Of a stretch of DNA of 64,000 bases, positions 15,529 through 24,560 are shown one piece after another. Origin of the DNA: Pseudovibrio brasiliensis. Its GTDB lineage: Bacteria; Pseudomonadota; Alphaproteobacteria; Rhizobiales; Stappiaceae. The notes under the pieces are model-generated. The model saw only the letters and a program-made list of their open reading frames with translations. It did not search any database and had not been told where the DNA came from. The DNA lies in assembly GCF_018282095.1 (NCBI RefSeq), contig NZ_CP074127.1, forward strand, positions 310,001 through 374,000. Reading direction: 5' to 3'. How positions within the stretch are numbered: position 1 is the stretch's first letter; the number at the start of each line of letters is the position of its first letter. The translations under genes were made by a program, and so were the position numbers.

Positions 15529-16503
15529 TTAGTATTTCTGGACAGCTTCAAACAGGCCTTTGCGCCACAGGCCTTCGGCTTCCACATCCGCAACGCCAGC
15601 GTTGGCAGCTTCGCGCAGTGGGGTGGCGTCGATCTCACGGATGGTGGCACCGCCCTTGCGCATTTCATCCAGCACGGTTTCACGGCGCTCGGTGGAGTAC
15701 TCGTAAACCCAGCGGGAGGCGTCTTCCGCAGCTTTGGTCAGCAGGTCCTGCTGTTCTGGTGAGAAGCTCTGGAACTTGTCTTCGTTGATGACGATGGTGG
15801 ATGTGGCCCACACATGGTTGGTCATGTACACGTTTGGTGCTGCCTCGTGGAAACGCTGGGAGATTGCCGCGCTTGGAGGGCCTTCTGCACCATCAACAAT
15901 GCCGGTGCGCATGGCCAGGAACACTTCACCCCAGGCAACCTGTGTTGGCTGCGCGCCGATGGCTTTCCAGAGGCTCAGGTAAGCCGGGATCTGCGGAATG
16001 CGCATTTTGCGACCTGAGAAGTCAGCTTTCTCGTTCAGCTCTTCAGTCAGGAATACAACACGTGGTTCAGTTGGACCGGAAGACAGCGGACGGATACGAG
16101 CCTCGTTGATCATGTCTTTCGTCAGATCGTCAAACAGATCGCTCTTGAAGAAGTTGAAGACGTGATCCGCATCGCGGAACGTGAAGCCCCAGGTGAGGAT
16201 GTTGGTGTCTGGTGCGTAGCTGGTGAGCCAGGAACCAGCGGTGCCGAATGCATCCAGAGAACCGGCGGAGAGCTGGTCCATCACCTGCGGAGGTGTGCCC
16301 AGCTGAGTACCGGTGATGTAGCTGACATCGATGTCGCCGTTAGAACGTTCTTCAACCAGTTTGGCAAAGTGCTTGTTCATCAAATCAACGGGTGAATCAA
16401 TGGCATCCGCATTCACAAGAACCAGTGTTTCCGCTTGTGCTGCAAAGGATATGGCAACCGCTGCACTCGCCCCAAGTAGCAGTGATTTAATATAGGATTT
16501 CAT
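15529..16503 (-). CDS. dctP: TRAP substrate-binding protein (DctP), sugar-acid cluster
   Basis: 324-aa periplasmic solute receptor. A signal peptide (LLLGASAAVAISFAAQA|E) precedes a DctP fold. The conserved Arg region (SGPTEPRVVFLTEELNEKADFSGRKMRIP) and AWGEVFLAMRTGIVDGAEGP are typical; an Arg here pairs with the ligand carboxylate in the family. It is encoded 24 bases after the enolase-superfamily gene, so uptake and catabolism are one operon. Confidence 0.92.
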   Translation of the reverse strand: MKSYIKSLLLGASAAVAISFAAQAETLVLVNADAIDSPVDLMNKHFAKLVEERSNGDIDVSYITGTQLGTPPQVMDQLSAGSLDAFGTAGSWLTSYAPDTNILTWGFTFRDADHVFNFFKSDLFDDLTKDMINEARIRPLSSGPTEPRVVFLTEELNEKADFSGRKMRIPQIPAYLSLWKAIGAQPTQVAWGEVFLAMRTGIVDGAEGPPSAAISQRFHEAAPNVYMTNHVWATSTIVINEDKFQSFSPEQQDLLTKAAEDASRWVYEYSTERRETVLDEMRKGGATIREIDATPLREAANAGVADVEAEGLWRKGLFEAVQKY

Positions 16504-16527
16504 AGAGCTTTCCTCCCTAAAGCAAGG

Positions 16528-17697
16528 TTAGAGCGTTTCCAGAAGCGCCAATGCTTCTGGCGAAGGTTTGACACCAAGACCCGGACCTTCCGGCAGGAAG
16601 TACGTCCCCGCTTTGCAATCCATGTTCCCGACTAGCAGGCGGCGGTTTGGTTCAAAGATGGAATGTTGGAATTCGTGCCCACGGGTGGCGGACAGAGCGG
16701 CAGAAGCTTGCAGGCTTGCTGCCAGAAAGATCCCCGCACCAATGGTGGCGTGAGGAATAACGTCAATGCCGAGTTCTTCGGCCAGCCGACCAATGCGCAT
16801 AAAGCTGGTGATGCCCTTATGCCCCATTTCTGGCTGAACGATTGAGATGCGGCACCGCTCGATGCGGTGACGCATATCCCACACAGTGCGCCACTCTTCA
16901 CCCACCGCGATCTTCTGCGATGTGCTCTGGCTCACTTGTGCAAGGGCATTGATATCTTCAGTGCGCACCGGTGCCTCAGCAAACCAAAGGCCGTATGGCG
17001 CCATGCCCTCAATGAGGGACAGAGCTTCATCGGCTGTCTGGTTCCAGTGCATATCCGCCGCGATCAGAGCTTTTGGTCCCAGAGCGGAACGCAAATGCTC
17101 GATTTCGGCAACCGGGCCATCATCAGCCACCGGGCTGGCAAATTTAAAGGCGTGGAAGCCCTTCTCCTGCCAGCTCAGCGCCAGTTCTGCGCGTTTCTCA
17201 CGGGTTGGTTCCGGCAGGCCGGAAACGTAAGCAAGAATGCCGTCCTGCTTCACACCACCCAGCAGCTCCACCACAGGTTTCCCTGCCTGCTGCCCGGCAA
17301 TGTCCCAAAGCGCGATGTCGATGGCGGCGAGTGCATCCACATAGAAACCGCCGGTGTAACCGCGCACGCGCATCAGATCATAAAGATCGTCGAAGATGAC
17401 TTCCGGATCTGCTGGATCACGGCCAATGACAAAACTGGCCAGCAGATCGTTGATGATGGCACCAACAGCGCCCGGCGCAGCCAGACCATAGGTCTCCCCC
17501 CAACCAACTGCGCCATTGCGTGTTTCAAGACGCACCAGCACAGAACGGTCGAAGATTGGATAGACCGTGCGGTTTCCACGACGCACCAGATATCCCTGCG
17601 CGTTGGGCTCTTCACCCGGACGTGCAGCACCCAGATAGGGTGTTTCGCGAGGTTGAGTTAATGTGAAAACCTCAACTTTTGCGACAGGATCTGTCAT
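16528..17697 (-). CDS. Enolase-superfamily sugar-acid dehydratase (MR subgroup)
   Basis: 389 aa with an N-terminal capping domain (1-130) and a TIM barrel. Visible catalytic pieces: Lys in FHAFKFAS, the metal-binding AADMHWNQ (Asp with a His two on, as in galactonate-type dehydratases), Glu in FAEAP, Glu in VGEEWRT, and His in IPHATIGAG. QPEMGH replaces the usual QPD, so the His-Asp dyad has Glu for Asp. The expected reaction is removal of water from an aldonate to give a 2-keto-3-deoxy acid. DgoK and DgoA nearby point to D-galactonate or a relative. Its ATG overlaps the stop of the upstream lyase gene (TAATG). Confidence 0.85.
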   Translation of the reverse strand: MTDPVAKVEVFTLTQPRETPYLGAARPGEEPNAQGYLVRRGNRTVYPIFDRSVLVRLETRNGAVGWGETYGLAAPGAVGAIINDLLASFVIGRDPADPEVIFDDLYDLMRVRGYTGGFYVDALAAIDIALWDIAGQQAGKPVVELLGGVKQDGILAYVSGLPEPTREKRAELALSWQEKGFHAFKFASPVADDGPVAEIEHLRSALGPKALIAADMHWNQTADEALSLIEGMAPYGLWFAEAPVRTEDINALAQVSQSTSQKIAVGEEWRTVWDMRHRIERCRISIVQPEMGHKGITSFMRIGRLAEELGIDVIPHATIGAGIFLAASLQASAALSATRGHEFQHSIFEPNRRLLVGNMDCKAGTYFLPEGPGLGVKPSPEALALLETL

Positions 17698-18614
17698 TAC
17701 GCTGCCCCTTCCATGACAGAGCTTTCCAACAAGCCCAGCTCCACCAGATTATTGTCAATATCCGCTAGAGAGGTTTTGTCCAAGAGGGGGGTTGGTGCGC
17801 GCACGTCTGTTTCGATGGAAATACCGCGTTTTAGCAGCACATATTTGGTCAGGCGCATGCGGTAAAGCGCTTGAATTGCAAGCAAAGGTAGAGTTCGGAT
17901 GTAAAGGTCCCGCGCTTTGGACTGCTTGCCAGAGCGCCATGCGCGATCCATCTGCACATGCAGATCAGCGATTTCAACGGCTGGCATCGCCGCGCAGGCA
18001 CCGCGCTCGTACTCATCCAGAATGTAACGTGCACCACCGCCACCGATGACGCCTTTGAGGCCCGCTGGACGGTTTGCCAAAATCTCAACAATAGCCGGAC
18101 CCGCCGGAAGGGTCTCTTCCTTCACGTAGGTGACAGCAGGCACAGCTTCGAGGATTTTCAGGATCGCTTTTGGTGACAGATCAGAGCCACGAGGTGCTGG
18201 CGCGTTCTGCAGGATGATCTCCATACCCGGCAGACCTTCAGCAACCTCTGTCATGAAGACCAGTGCTTCTGCCTCACCCAGCTCCTTTGGAGGCTGCACC
18301 ATCAGGTGGCCAATGCCCAAAGCTTCGGCTGTCTTGCCATGCGCAATCACCAGCTCCGGCTTTGCAGCGCTGGCACCGGCGACGATCGGCAGACGACCAG
18401 CAACGGTATCAACGACCACTTTCAGAAGGCTGCTGCGCTCGTCTGCGGTGAGCTTCTCCACCTCACTGGCGAAACCGGGAAACACCACTCCATCCACGCC
18501 AGCGGACAGGGCGAAGGTCACCACCTCTTTCATTCCGTCGAGATCAACTCCGCCATCTTTTGAGAAGGGCGTCGGCAGTACCGGCAAGATGCCATTTAGA
18601 TCAGCTTTTTTCAT
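17697..18614 (-). CDS. DHDPS/NAL-family lyase or dehydratase
   Basis: 305-aa class I TIM-barrel enzyme that forms a Schiff base with a 2-keto acid. The catalytic Lys is in AVTYVKEET (about residue 165). The GVDGVVFPGFASE stretch sits where DHDPS has its GTTGE loop. The usual Tyr of the YNVP motif is absent: the site reads ILQNAPAPRG, as in some dehydratase-type members. A role as dihydrodipicolinate synthase is therefore unlikely; a 2-keto-3-deoxy sugar-acid aldolase or dehydratase fits the operon. It is the first gene of the dehydratase-TRAP-lactonase operon. Confidence 0.8.
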   Translation of the reverse strand: MKKADLNGILPVLPTPFSKDGGVDLDGMKEVVTFALSAGVDGVVFPGFASEVEKLTADERSSLLKVVVDTVAGRLPIVAGASAAKPELVIAHGKTAEALGIGHLMVQPPKELGEAEALVFMTEVAEGLPGMEIILQNAPAPRGSDLSPKAILKILEAVPAVTYVKEETLPAGPAIVEILANRPAGLKGVIGGGGARYILDEYERGACAAMPAVEIADLHVQMDRAWRSGKQSKARDLYIRTLPLLAIQALYRMRLTKYVLLKRGISIETDVRAPTPLLDKTSLADIDNNLVELGLLESSVMEGAA

Positions 18615-18978
18615 TGGTCCACTTTATGATACCTTGTGTTATTTATTGATACTAATAAAATCGGCGATATATCGCAATAGGGTTTTCAACGTAATCGGAG
18701 GACGCGACAGAACACCAAAACACCATGGTCAAACGGCAGAGTTCTGCCGCTGGAGCGTGGTAGATAGGTAGGATGGGACCGGGACACTGGAAAAATAAAT
18801 CTCGCTCTGAAGCTCTCAAAACGGATGTACTGCGAAAACGATTCTCGCAAAATCACTCAAAAATATGCAGATCAACGCAAACAAACGCACATTTCAACGC
18901 AAGCGTTCAGGCAACAAAAAGGGCGGCAACAGCACTTGCTGAGCCGCCCTTTTTATTCCCCTTCAGGACCGGTGATAA
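18615..18978. other. Intergenic region with promoter of the lyase-TRAP operon
   Basis: 364 bases, no gene seen. Near the lyase start TGATAC occurs twice as a direct repeat 20 bases apart (18627-18632 and 18647-18652, in TTATGATACC and TATTGATACT), and again ahead of the SDR gene (19772-19777). This may be a shared regulator site. The right end holds the SDR terminator. Confidence 0.4.
18916..18954 (-). terminator. Intrinsic terminator after the SDR gene
   Basis: GGGCGGC (18921-18927) pairs with GCCGCCC (18943-18949), flanked by A5 and T5, so on the minus strand it ends in a U-run 25 bases past the SDR stop. Confidence 0.85.
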
Positions 18979-19746
18979 CTAGTAGCCACCAGTCATGAAA
19001 ATGCTCTCGCCTGTCATGAACCCACAGGCATCTGAGGCCAGCAGCAAAGCTGCCCCCACCATCTCATCGGTCGTGCCCTCACGGCCCATCCAGTTGAGCT
19101 GGCGCACGTACTCAGCAAACCCTTCCGGGTCTTCTGCCTTGCGCCCGGCGCTTCTGTCCGTATCGATCAGACCCGGTGCTAGCGTGTTGAGCAGCACGTT
19201 GTCCCTGGCATAATCCCGCGCAAGGCTTTGCATGATGTTGTGCTGCGCCGCTTTGGTGGCCGCATATGCCGTGACGATCTGCTTTGGTTTCAACTGGTTG
19301 ACTGATCCAACACTGACCACACGCCCCCATTTGCGCTCTGCCATCACGGGCAGACAGGTTTGCAGCATTTCTAAGGTCGAGCGCACATTGACGTTGAGCT
19401 GAAACTCCAGATCCTCTGGCGTAAGATCCTCCAGCACTGCGTTTATCTGGGCTGAGGCGTTGATGACCAGAATATCAACTGACCCCGCCACGGCTTCGGC
19501 CTTCTTAATGGCCTGGCGCCCCGCTCTGGGAGCGCTCAGGTCCTGTCCAATGGAGTAAGCAGTGCCGCCACCTGCTCTGATCTCCTCCAGCGTGTTGGCA
19601 CAGGCGTCTTGTTTGTGCCCGTGCACCACCACCGTGGCCCCGGCACCCGCAAGCCCCTTTGCAATGGCCGCGCCAATCCCGCGGCTGGAGCCAGTCACCA
19701 AAGCCGCGCGCCCGGTAAGATTAAAGATTTCATTTGGTGTCCGCAT
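18979..19746 (-). CDS. SDR-family oxidoreductase of the sugar-acid cluster
   Basis: 255-aa Rossmann-fold NAD(P)-dependent dehydrogenase. The nucleotide site is TGSSRGIGAAIA (about 18-29), the structural motif is NASAQ in place of NAGA, the catalytic Ser lies in VVSVGSVNQ and the YxxxK pair is YAATK (about 161-165). Family length is normal. The end FMTGESIFMTGGY is typical. As last gene of the dgoK-dgoA-yhcH unit it could oxidise an aldose to its lactone or interconvert a keto acid. The substrate is not fixed by sequence. Confidence 0.85.
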   Translation of the reverse strand: MRTPNEIFNLTGRAALVTGSSRGIGAAIAKGLAGAGATVVVHGHKQDACANTLEEIRAGGGTAYSIGQDLSAPRAGRQAIKKAEAVAGSVDILVINASAQINAVLEDLTPEDLEFQLNVNVRSTLEMLQTCLPVMAERKWGRVVSVGSVNQLKPKQIVTAYAATKAAQHNIMQSLARDYARDNVLLNTLAPGLIDTDRSAGRKAEDPEGFAEYVRQLNWMGREGTTDEMVGAALLLASDACGFMTGESIFMTGGY

Positions 19747-19793
19747 GACAACCTCGCATCCTGAACAATAATGATACGTGCTAAGTCGTTGAC

Positions 19794-20270
19794 TTAAGAA
19801 GGTTCCAGCACTGAGCGATGCACCTTGAAGATGGCCTTGCGCACGGGTGCTCCTTTACCATCCGGTGCCACCAATGGGCGATGCAGTTCACCGGGAAAGA
19901 ACACAGCAAAGTCGCGCGGCGCCATGAGGACCGTCTTCTCTGCGGCAATCTCAGCTGTAAAGGCGACATCCTTGTCCGCCATCTTATCTTCAGTGACAGC
20001 GCCTGCTGGCATATGGCCGTAACCCAGCACTTCCGTGCCTTCCAGCAGCACCTGAATATCCGCATAATCAGCATGGAATTCTGGCCGGCGCTCATCTATG
20101 GGCTGGGTTTGCGCATCCACCACCATGGCGAAGACCTTATCGCCATCAATGTCATAGCGTCCCGCTTCGCGGTCTTCGCTCAAGAACTCTTCGGCCTCTT
20201 GCAAAAGCTGCTTCAGCTCCGCGGAGATAAAGGGGATGATCTCCAAATGATCAAGATTTGCACTCAACAT
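19794..20270 (-). CDS. YhcH/YjgK/YiaL-family (DUF386) cupin-like sugar enzyme
   Basis: 158-aa beta-sandwich protein. Conserved elements are RRPEFHADYADIQVLLEG (metal-binding His and Glu/Asp region) and FAVFFPGELHRPLVAPDG (second His region). The family includes EbgC and YhcH, proposed anomerases or isomerases for sugar acids and sialic acid. It lies 1 base from dgoA, so it is in the same unit and probably handles the sugar or sugar acid before dehydration. Confidence 0.85.
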   Translation of the reverse strand: MLSANLDHLEIIPFISAELKQLLQEAEEFLSEDREAGRYDIDGDKVFAMVVDAQTQPIDERRPEFHADYADIQVLLEGTEVLGYGHMPAGAVTEDKMADKDVAFTAEIAAEKTVLMAPRDFAVFFPGELHRPLVAPDGKGAPVRKAIFKVHRSVLEPS

Positions 20271-20271
20271 G

Positions 20272-20901
20272 CTAGCATTCCTTCTTGTTTACGTTCGTCA
20301 CGAGAGCTCTGGCCCGCTGGCGCACCTGATCGGGTGTGTCTCCCGGTTTAAAGAGTGAGGACCCGATACCCGCACCGGCTGCGCCAACCGCCATGTACTG
20401 CGCAATATTGTCTGCATCGACGCCACCAACGGGGAGCACACGCGTCCCCTTTGGCAGCACGGCAAGCATGGCTTTGATGATGGAAGGGGGGCAGAGTTCT
20501 GCCGGGAAGAGTTTGAGGGAATGCGCGCCTAACTCAGCAGCAGCAAACGCTTCTGTTGGGGTATAAACGCCTGGCATCCAATCCATATCGAGTAACTGGC
20601 AGGCTTTGCTGACTTCCGCACTGAAGTTGGGTGCAACGATAAACTGCCCTCCAGCTTCCTTCACAGTCTTTACATTGTCTGCAGTGAGCACAGTGCCTGC
20701 GCCAATGCTGACCTGATCGCCAAACCTCTCTGCAATCAATGAGATGCTCTTCAAGGGTTCCGGTGAGTTCAGCGGTACTTCCATAATGTGAATGCCGCCA
20801 TCAATCAGCGCCTGCGCAATGTCCAAAGCCTCATCCGGCGTGAGCCCGCGTAAAATCGCGACTACAGGCGCGGTTTGCATGTGTCTATCGAGTGATTTCA
20901 T
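20272..20901 (-). CDS. dgoA: 2-dehydro-3-deoxy-6-phosphogalactonate aldolase
   Basis: 209-aa class I aldolase that splits KDPGal to pyruvate and glyceraldehyde 3-phosphate. APVVAILRGLTPDEALDIA is close to the DgoA start, with the catalytic Glu region in MEVPLNSP, the Schiff-base Lys in HSLKLFPAE (about residue 131) and the phosphate site in LPVGGVDADNI and GAGIGSSLF. A KDPG aldolase is the alternative, but the DgoK next to it and the PLNSP motif favour galactonate. Confidence 0.87.
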   Translation of the reverse strand: MKSLDRHMQTAPVVAILRGLTPDEALDIAQALIDGGIHIMEVPLNSPEPLKSISLIAERFGDQVSIGAGTVLTADNVKTVKEAGGQFIVAPNFSAEVSKACQLLDMDWMPGVYTPTEAFAAAELGAHSLKLFPAELCPPSIIKAMLAVLPKGTRVLPVGGVDADNIAQYMAVGAAGAGIGSSLFKPGDTPDQVRQRARALVTNVNKKEC

Positions 20902-20915
20902 TGTTCTTCCTGAAA

Positions 20916-21827
20916 TTATTGGATGAGGTTGAGGGCCCGTGCGACCTGTGCTGCACCAAATGCAGCAGACCCGTGCGGGACGATTTTTGACGTGGCCCCC
21001 AGCACAGAAAAGCCGCGCTGATACAGCTCTGGCAACCTGCCATTACCAAGGATCCAGAGTGTGTCTTGAGAGGTTGCGATGGCTTCGGAAAGTTCTGCAC
21101 CGATCAGCAAGCCCGAAAGGCAGCAAGCTGCATGTTCTTCCGGCATGCCATCCACCAAAACACGGGAGCGCGCAGAAAATACGCGGTTGAGCAAAGCACC
21201 AGCCCCACCTTGCCGCGCCCCAATGCGAATGCCTTCCTCAAACCAGGAGCAACCGGTTTCACATGTTTTGCTGCCAAACGCGCCGAGAATGGTGGATTTG
21301 GTGAGGGCACTGAACATCTCTCCGGTGAGATAGGTGCGGAAGCTTCGGATTGCCCCATCTCGAATGATCGTATGTTTGGAATGGGATCCGGGGATGATTA
21401 TGGTTGCATCACGCAGATTGAAGTGGGAGATAGCCCCAAGGATCTCCGTTTCCTCTCCGCGCATCACATCTGCCTGCGCCCCTTCTGCCTTGATGCCCGG
21501 AATAAACCAGAGCGGGCCTAAGTTGGGCAGTGTTACTTGCTTTGTGGCACAGGAAAGGTCTGCAGCTGAGGCTGGCAATGTTGCGTAAGGCACCTCAACC
21601 CAGCCGTTGCGAGAGGTGATCATGCCTGAAAGGACGACTGGCAAGCCCCTATGGAACCCCTTCAGGCCATTGAGGTTATCTCGCAGGACCTCCTCAAACT
21701 TTCCGTCACACTGGAGTATCCCTTGCTCTGTCGAGATTTTATCGAGGATTTTCATTTGGTTGCTGAGAGTGCACGCCCGGAACGAGCTCGTGCCCCAGTC
21801 AACCGCAACCAAACTCGCATCTGTCAT
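20916..21827 (-). CDS. dgoK: 2-dehydro-3-deoxygalactonokinase
   Basis: 303-aa ASKHA-fold kinase that phosphorylates 2-keto-3-deoxygalactonate with ATP. The phosphate-1 motif is VAVDWGTSSFRACTLS (about 8-23); IIIPGSHSKHTIIRDG and GEMFSALTKSTILG are DgoK landmarks. It is the first gene of the dgoK-dgoA-yhcH-SDR operon and is divergent from an IclR gene, with a TTGCT/AGCAA palindrome between. Confidence 0.9.
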   Translation of the reverse strand: MTDASLVAVDWGTSSFRACTLSNQMKILDKISTEQGILQCDGKFEEVLRDNLNGLKGFHRGLPVVLSGMITSRNGWVEVPYATLPASAADLSCATKQVTLPNLGPLWFIPGIKAEGAQADVMRGEETEILGAISHFNLRDATIIIPGSHSKHTIIRDGAIRSFRTYLTGEMFSALTKSTILGAFGSKTCETGCSWFEEGIRIGARQGGAGALLNRVFSARSRVLVDGMPEEHAACCLSGLLIGAELSEAIATSQDTLWILGNGRLPELYQRGFSVLGATSKIVPHGSAAFGAAQVARALNLIQ

Positions 21828-21921
21828 GATCAGCGCCCCATTTTATCGCAGCATCCGATGAGGAAAGCTGTCTGTGTTATTCGGGTGGGTTAGCTCACCC
21901 ATACGCAAACCAATCACAATA

Positions 21922-21936
21922 TTGCTTTTATAGCAA
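21922..21936. promoter_or_regulatory. TTGCT-N5-AGCAA palindrome, candidate IclR operator
   Basis: A perfect 5+5 inverted repeat in the dgoK/iclR divergent promoter. TTGCTATTGATA recurs near 22029, so two sites may flank the promoters. Confidence 0.4.
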
Positions 21937-22101
21937 CATTAAATCATGCCGCAGTTTCGCCTATGCCTTGTGGACCAAGCTGATAGACGCGGCTCAACGC
22001 TGGAAAACAGCGCAGAAAATGCAGTAGTGTTGCTATTGATAACTCATTTGAAGATGGATCAGGTTGGCAATGGCTCAATGATCCGCGATGCGAAGGCAGA
22101 G

Positions 22102-22857
22102 ATGGCAACCAAAAGTCCCGCCCAATCCAACAAGAGCATTTCTGATGGCTTCATCGTTTTGCAGGCGCTTGCCTCCTCTGATCGCCCCATGGGGGGGCGA
22201 GAGTTGGCGCGCATGCTTGATATGGAGACCACACGGGTCAATCGCCTGCTGAAGACCCTGGCATCTATGGATATTCTGCAGCAGACCGCTCAACGCAAAT
22301 ATGAGCCAGGCTCAGGCATGCACGTGCTTGCCGCCCAGAGCCTGCACGCTTCCAGCCTGCTGCGCCATTCCATGGACGCTCTGGAAACGCTGACTTCCAC
22401 CGGTCTGATTGTGGCACTTGGAGTTTTGTGGCGAGATCAGGTGGCCTACCTCTACCACCGCACGCCGGGCATGTCCGCCGGTGACGCTTTGGGTCGTATC
22501 GGATCACGCCCCGCCACCATGACCGGCGTGGGCATGGCACTGCTGGCAGCCACAACGGACGAAGAGATAATAAGTCTCTATGCCGGGCGAGATATCCCCG
22601 GTTACCCCGAAGGACCGGAGGCGCTTATGCAACGCATCAACGCCATACGTGCCCAGAACTACGCTTACGTAGAGGTTCAGCCCGACACCCTCGGCAAAGC
22701 CAGCGACATCCACCAAACCATCGCCACCACCCTAGGCACCCCCACCACCGCCGCCCTAGCCCTCTCCGGCTGGATCCCCGAACCAAGCACCGAAGAGTTG
22801 ATGAAACTGCTGAGAGGCTGTAAGGAGGTGATTGAGGGGAATATGGGTGGAGGTTAA
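22102..22857 (+). CDS. IclR-family regulator of the dgo genes
   Basis: About 251 aa from the ATG at 22102 (MATKSPAQSNKSISDG), preceded by GAAGG. The frame is open from 21946, but the extra N-terminus looks non-coding and has no helix-turn-helix content. The winged helix is GGRELARMLDMETTRVNRLLKTLASMDIL and the effector domain runs from about 80 to 245 (YLYHRTPGMSAGDALGRIGSRPATMTGVGMALLA). It is divergent from dgoK, the usual place for the local regulator. It is normal length, unlike the fused IclR at the other end of the cluster. Confidence 0.85.
   Translation: MATKSPAQSNKSISDGFIVLQALASSDRPMGGRELARMLDMETTRVNRLLKTLASMDILQQTAQRKYEPGSGMHVLAAQSLHASSLLRHSMDALETLTSTGLIVALGVLWRDQVAYLYHRTPGMSAGDALGRIGSRPATMTGVGMALLAATTDEEIISLYAGRDIPGYPEGPEALMQRINAIRAQNYAYVEVQPDTLGKASDIHQTIATTLGTPTTAALALSGWIPEPSTEELMKLLRGCKEVIEGNMGGG
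22671..22790 (+). terminator. C-rich 3' end of iclR, candidate Rho loading site
   Basis: 58 C against 22 G in 22681-22800 on the transcript strand by my count, with no hairpin terminator after the stop. Confidence 0.4.
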
Positions 22858-22876
22858 GTAATTGTAATGTATTCCT

Positions 22877-24436
22877 TTATCCGCACAGACTGCAGGCTGT
22901 TGGGGTAGCTGCGCATCCGCCTCTTGCGGTGCAGCGCAGGTCGGAATGCATTTGCTCTCCAACTTTTTGTGTGCTCACGACCATCTCATCAAATGGCAAC
23001 ACCGCATCAAAGCCGGAAAGGCTTGCCACGGCGGCTGACTGCGCATGAGAAATCCCCGCGATGTTTCGCGCATGGCAAGGGATTTCAACCTCTCCGCCTA
23101 CAGGATCGCACACCAATCCAAGTGTGTTCATCAGGCAGAGAGAGGCAGCATTGAAGGCTTGTTGCGCAGAGCCACCAAACAGGTGAACAAGCCCCGCCGA
23201 CATCATGGCAGCAGATGCGCCGGTTTCGACGGAACACCCCCCGGTTTCAGCGGCAAAACTCCCATGCTCCGCAAAAACAGCTCCAATCAGTGCTGTGACC
23301 TGGAGTGCATCGATAATCCGTTCGCGATCAATACCTTGCTGTTGAAGAGAGTATAGCGTTCCAGGAACGATACCCGAGCTCCCGGCTGTTGGGGCTGCAA
23401 CAACAACTCCTCTGTTGGCGTTGGCATCCATAACCGCAAGAGAAGCGGAGATAGCACCTTGCAGGAAAGGTGAGCCAATCACCTCCACAGGATCTGCAGC
23501 AGCCACCCGTTTTGCGCCAGGTTCCAGAAACTTCATGCTTGAGCTGTCTTTTGTCAGTGCCAATCCGGAGTGAACCGCCTCCATCATCATATCAAGCCGA
23601 TCCGCAAAAGCCTGCCGGGCCTCACTTCGGCTCAAACCCAATCGCTTGGCTTCCAACGACAAGGCAAGATCAGCGAGATTGCCGTTGATGCCTGCTTGCT
23701 CAATCAAATCTGCTGAGCTTGCAAAGAGAGAGACCTCATCTCTGACCGGAAACTGAACAGGTGCGCAGGTTCTCACTCTGGTGCTTTGATCCAGTATCTC
23801 CTGAATAAAAGGAACTTCATGAGAGAATGGGTAAGGGGATTTAATTTCAATAAGTTGAGCGTTTCTGTCAGGCGATTGACGAATATGAGCCTGTACTTTC
23901 TCACCAGACAGAAGCTGTTCTGGAACCACGTTGTTCCCACACTCGACCAAGAGCACATAGTCACTCCCGGAGACATTAATTTCGTGGTCATTCAGGCCAT
24001 CGACTTTGAACATGCCTCCGCCGATCGAGAGGCCTTTGAAGCAATCTTGCCGACGTGTTCCTTCGCGATCTTCCACCGCAACAGCAATCTCAACCCGATT
24101 AGGATGATCAGCAACCTCAAGCTTCCGGATATTTATCTTCAAAGGAAATGGTTGCCCCTTCAGGAGATTGGGCAGAGCTTGTCGGTAGGTCGGGGAGTTG
24201 ATCTTTTCCCCGATAAGGCCCGCTGCAAAGCCCTCATCACTGCCCTGGTTGGTGTACACTTGCGCAAATGATCCATCTGGATCAAAGGCAACTTCAACAC
24301 CAACGATCTTATCGCCTTCACAAACGGCAAGTTGTTGAATGGTTTTGCCGAGAAAGTAGGGAGCAGCAGAATGTGAGCTGGATGGCCCTCTCATAACAGG
24401 GCCAATGATTGAGTTAAGAAGACTGATCGTGCTCAT
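22877..24436 (-). CDS. sdaA: L-serine ammonia-lyase, Fe-S type, single chain
   Basis: 519 aa. The N-terminal beta part opens with IIGPVMRGPSSSHSAAP, the conserved substrate loop. The C-terminal alpha part (from about 250) holds SSSMKFLEPG, PTAGSSGIVPG and the cluster cysteines in TGGCSVETGASAAM, LVCDPVGGEVEIPC and the last Cys in PTACSLCG. It converts L-serine to pyruvate and ammonia in the cytosol. It is longer than most single-chain SdaA (about 455 aa), with extra length in the beta part, so a relative acting on another hydroxy-amino acid is possible. It is transcribed alone, divergent from katG. Confidence 0.87.
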   Translation of the reverse strand: MSTISLLNSIIGPVMRGPSSSHSAAPYFLGKTIQQLAVCEGDKIVGVEVAFDPDGSFAQVYTNQGSDEGFAAGLIGEKINSPTYRQALPNLLKGQPFPLKINIRKLEVADHPNRVEIAVAVEDREGTRRQDCFKGLSIGGGMFKVDGLNDHEINVSGSDYVLLVECGNNVVPEQLLSGEKVQAHIRQSPDRNAQLIEIKSPYPFSHEVPFIQEILDQSTRVRTCAPVQFPVRDEVSLFASSADLIEQAGINGNLADLALSLEAKRLGLSRSEARQAFADRLDMMMEAVHSGLALTKDSSSMKFLEPGAKRVAAADPVEVIGSPFLQGAISASLAVMDANANRGVVVAAPTAGSSGIVPGTLYSLQQQGIDRERIIDALQVTALIGAVFAEHGSFAAETGGCSVETGASAAMMSAGLVHLFGGSAQQAFNAASLCLMNTLGLVCDPVGGEVEIPCHARNIAGISHAQSAAVASLSGFDAVLPFDEMVVSTQKVGEQMHSDLRCTARGGCAATPTACSLCG

Positions 24437-24560
24437 GCAAACTCCCCAGAAAGCATTGTGATATTTTACATAAATGACAATCAGTTTGAAGCAGCTTCTT
24501 TAGTGTTAAAGATGCATAAACCAGCCGTGTTCCACACCCAGACATTACTCAAAATCTAAC

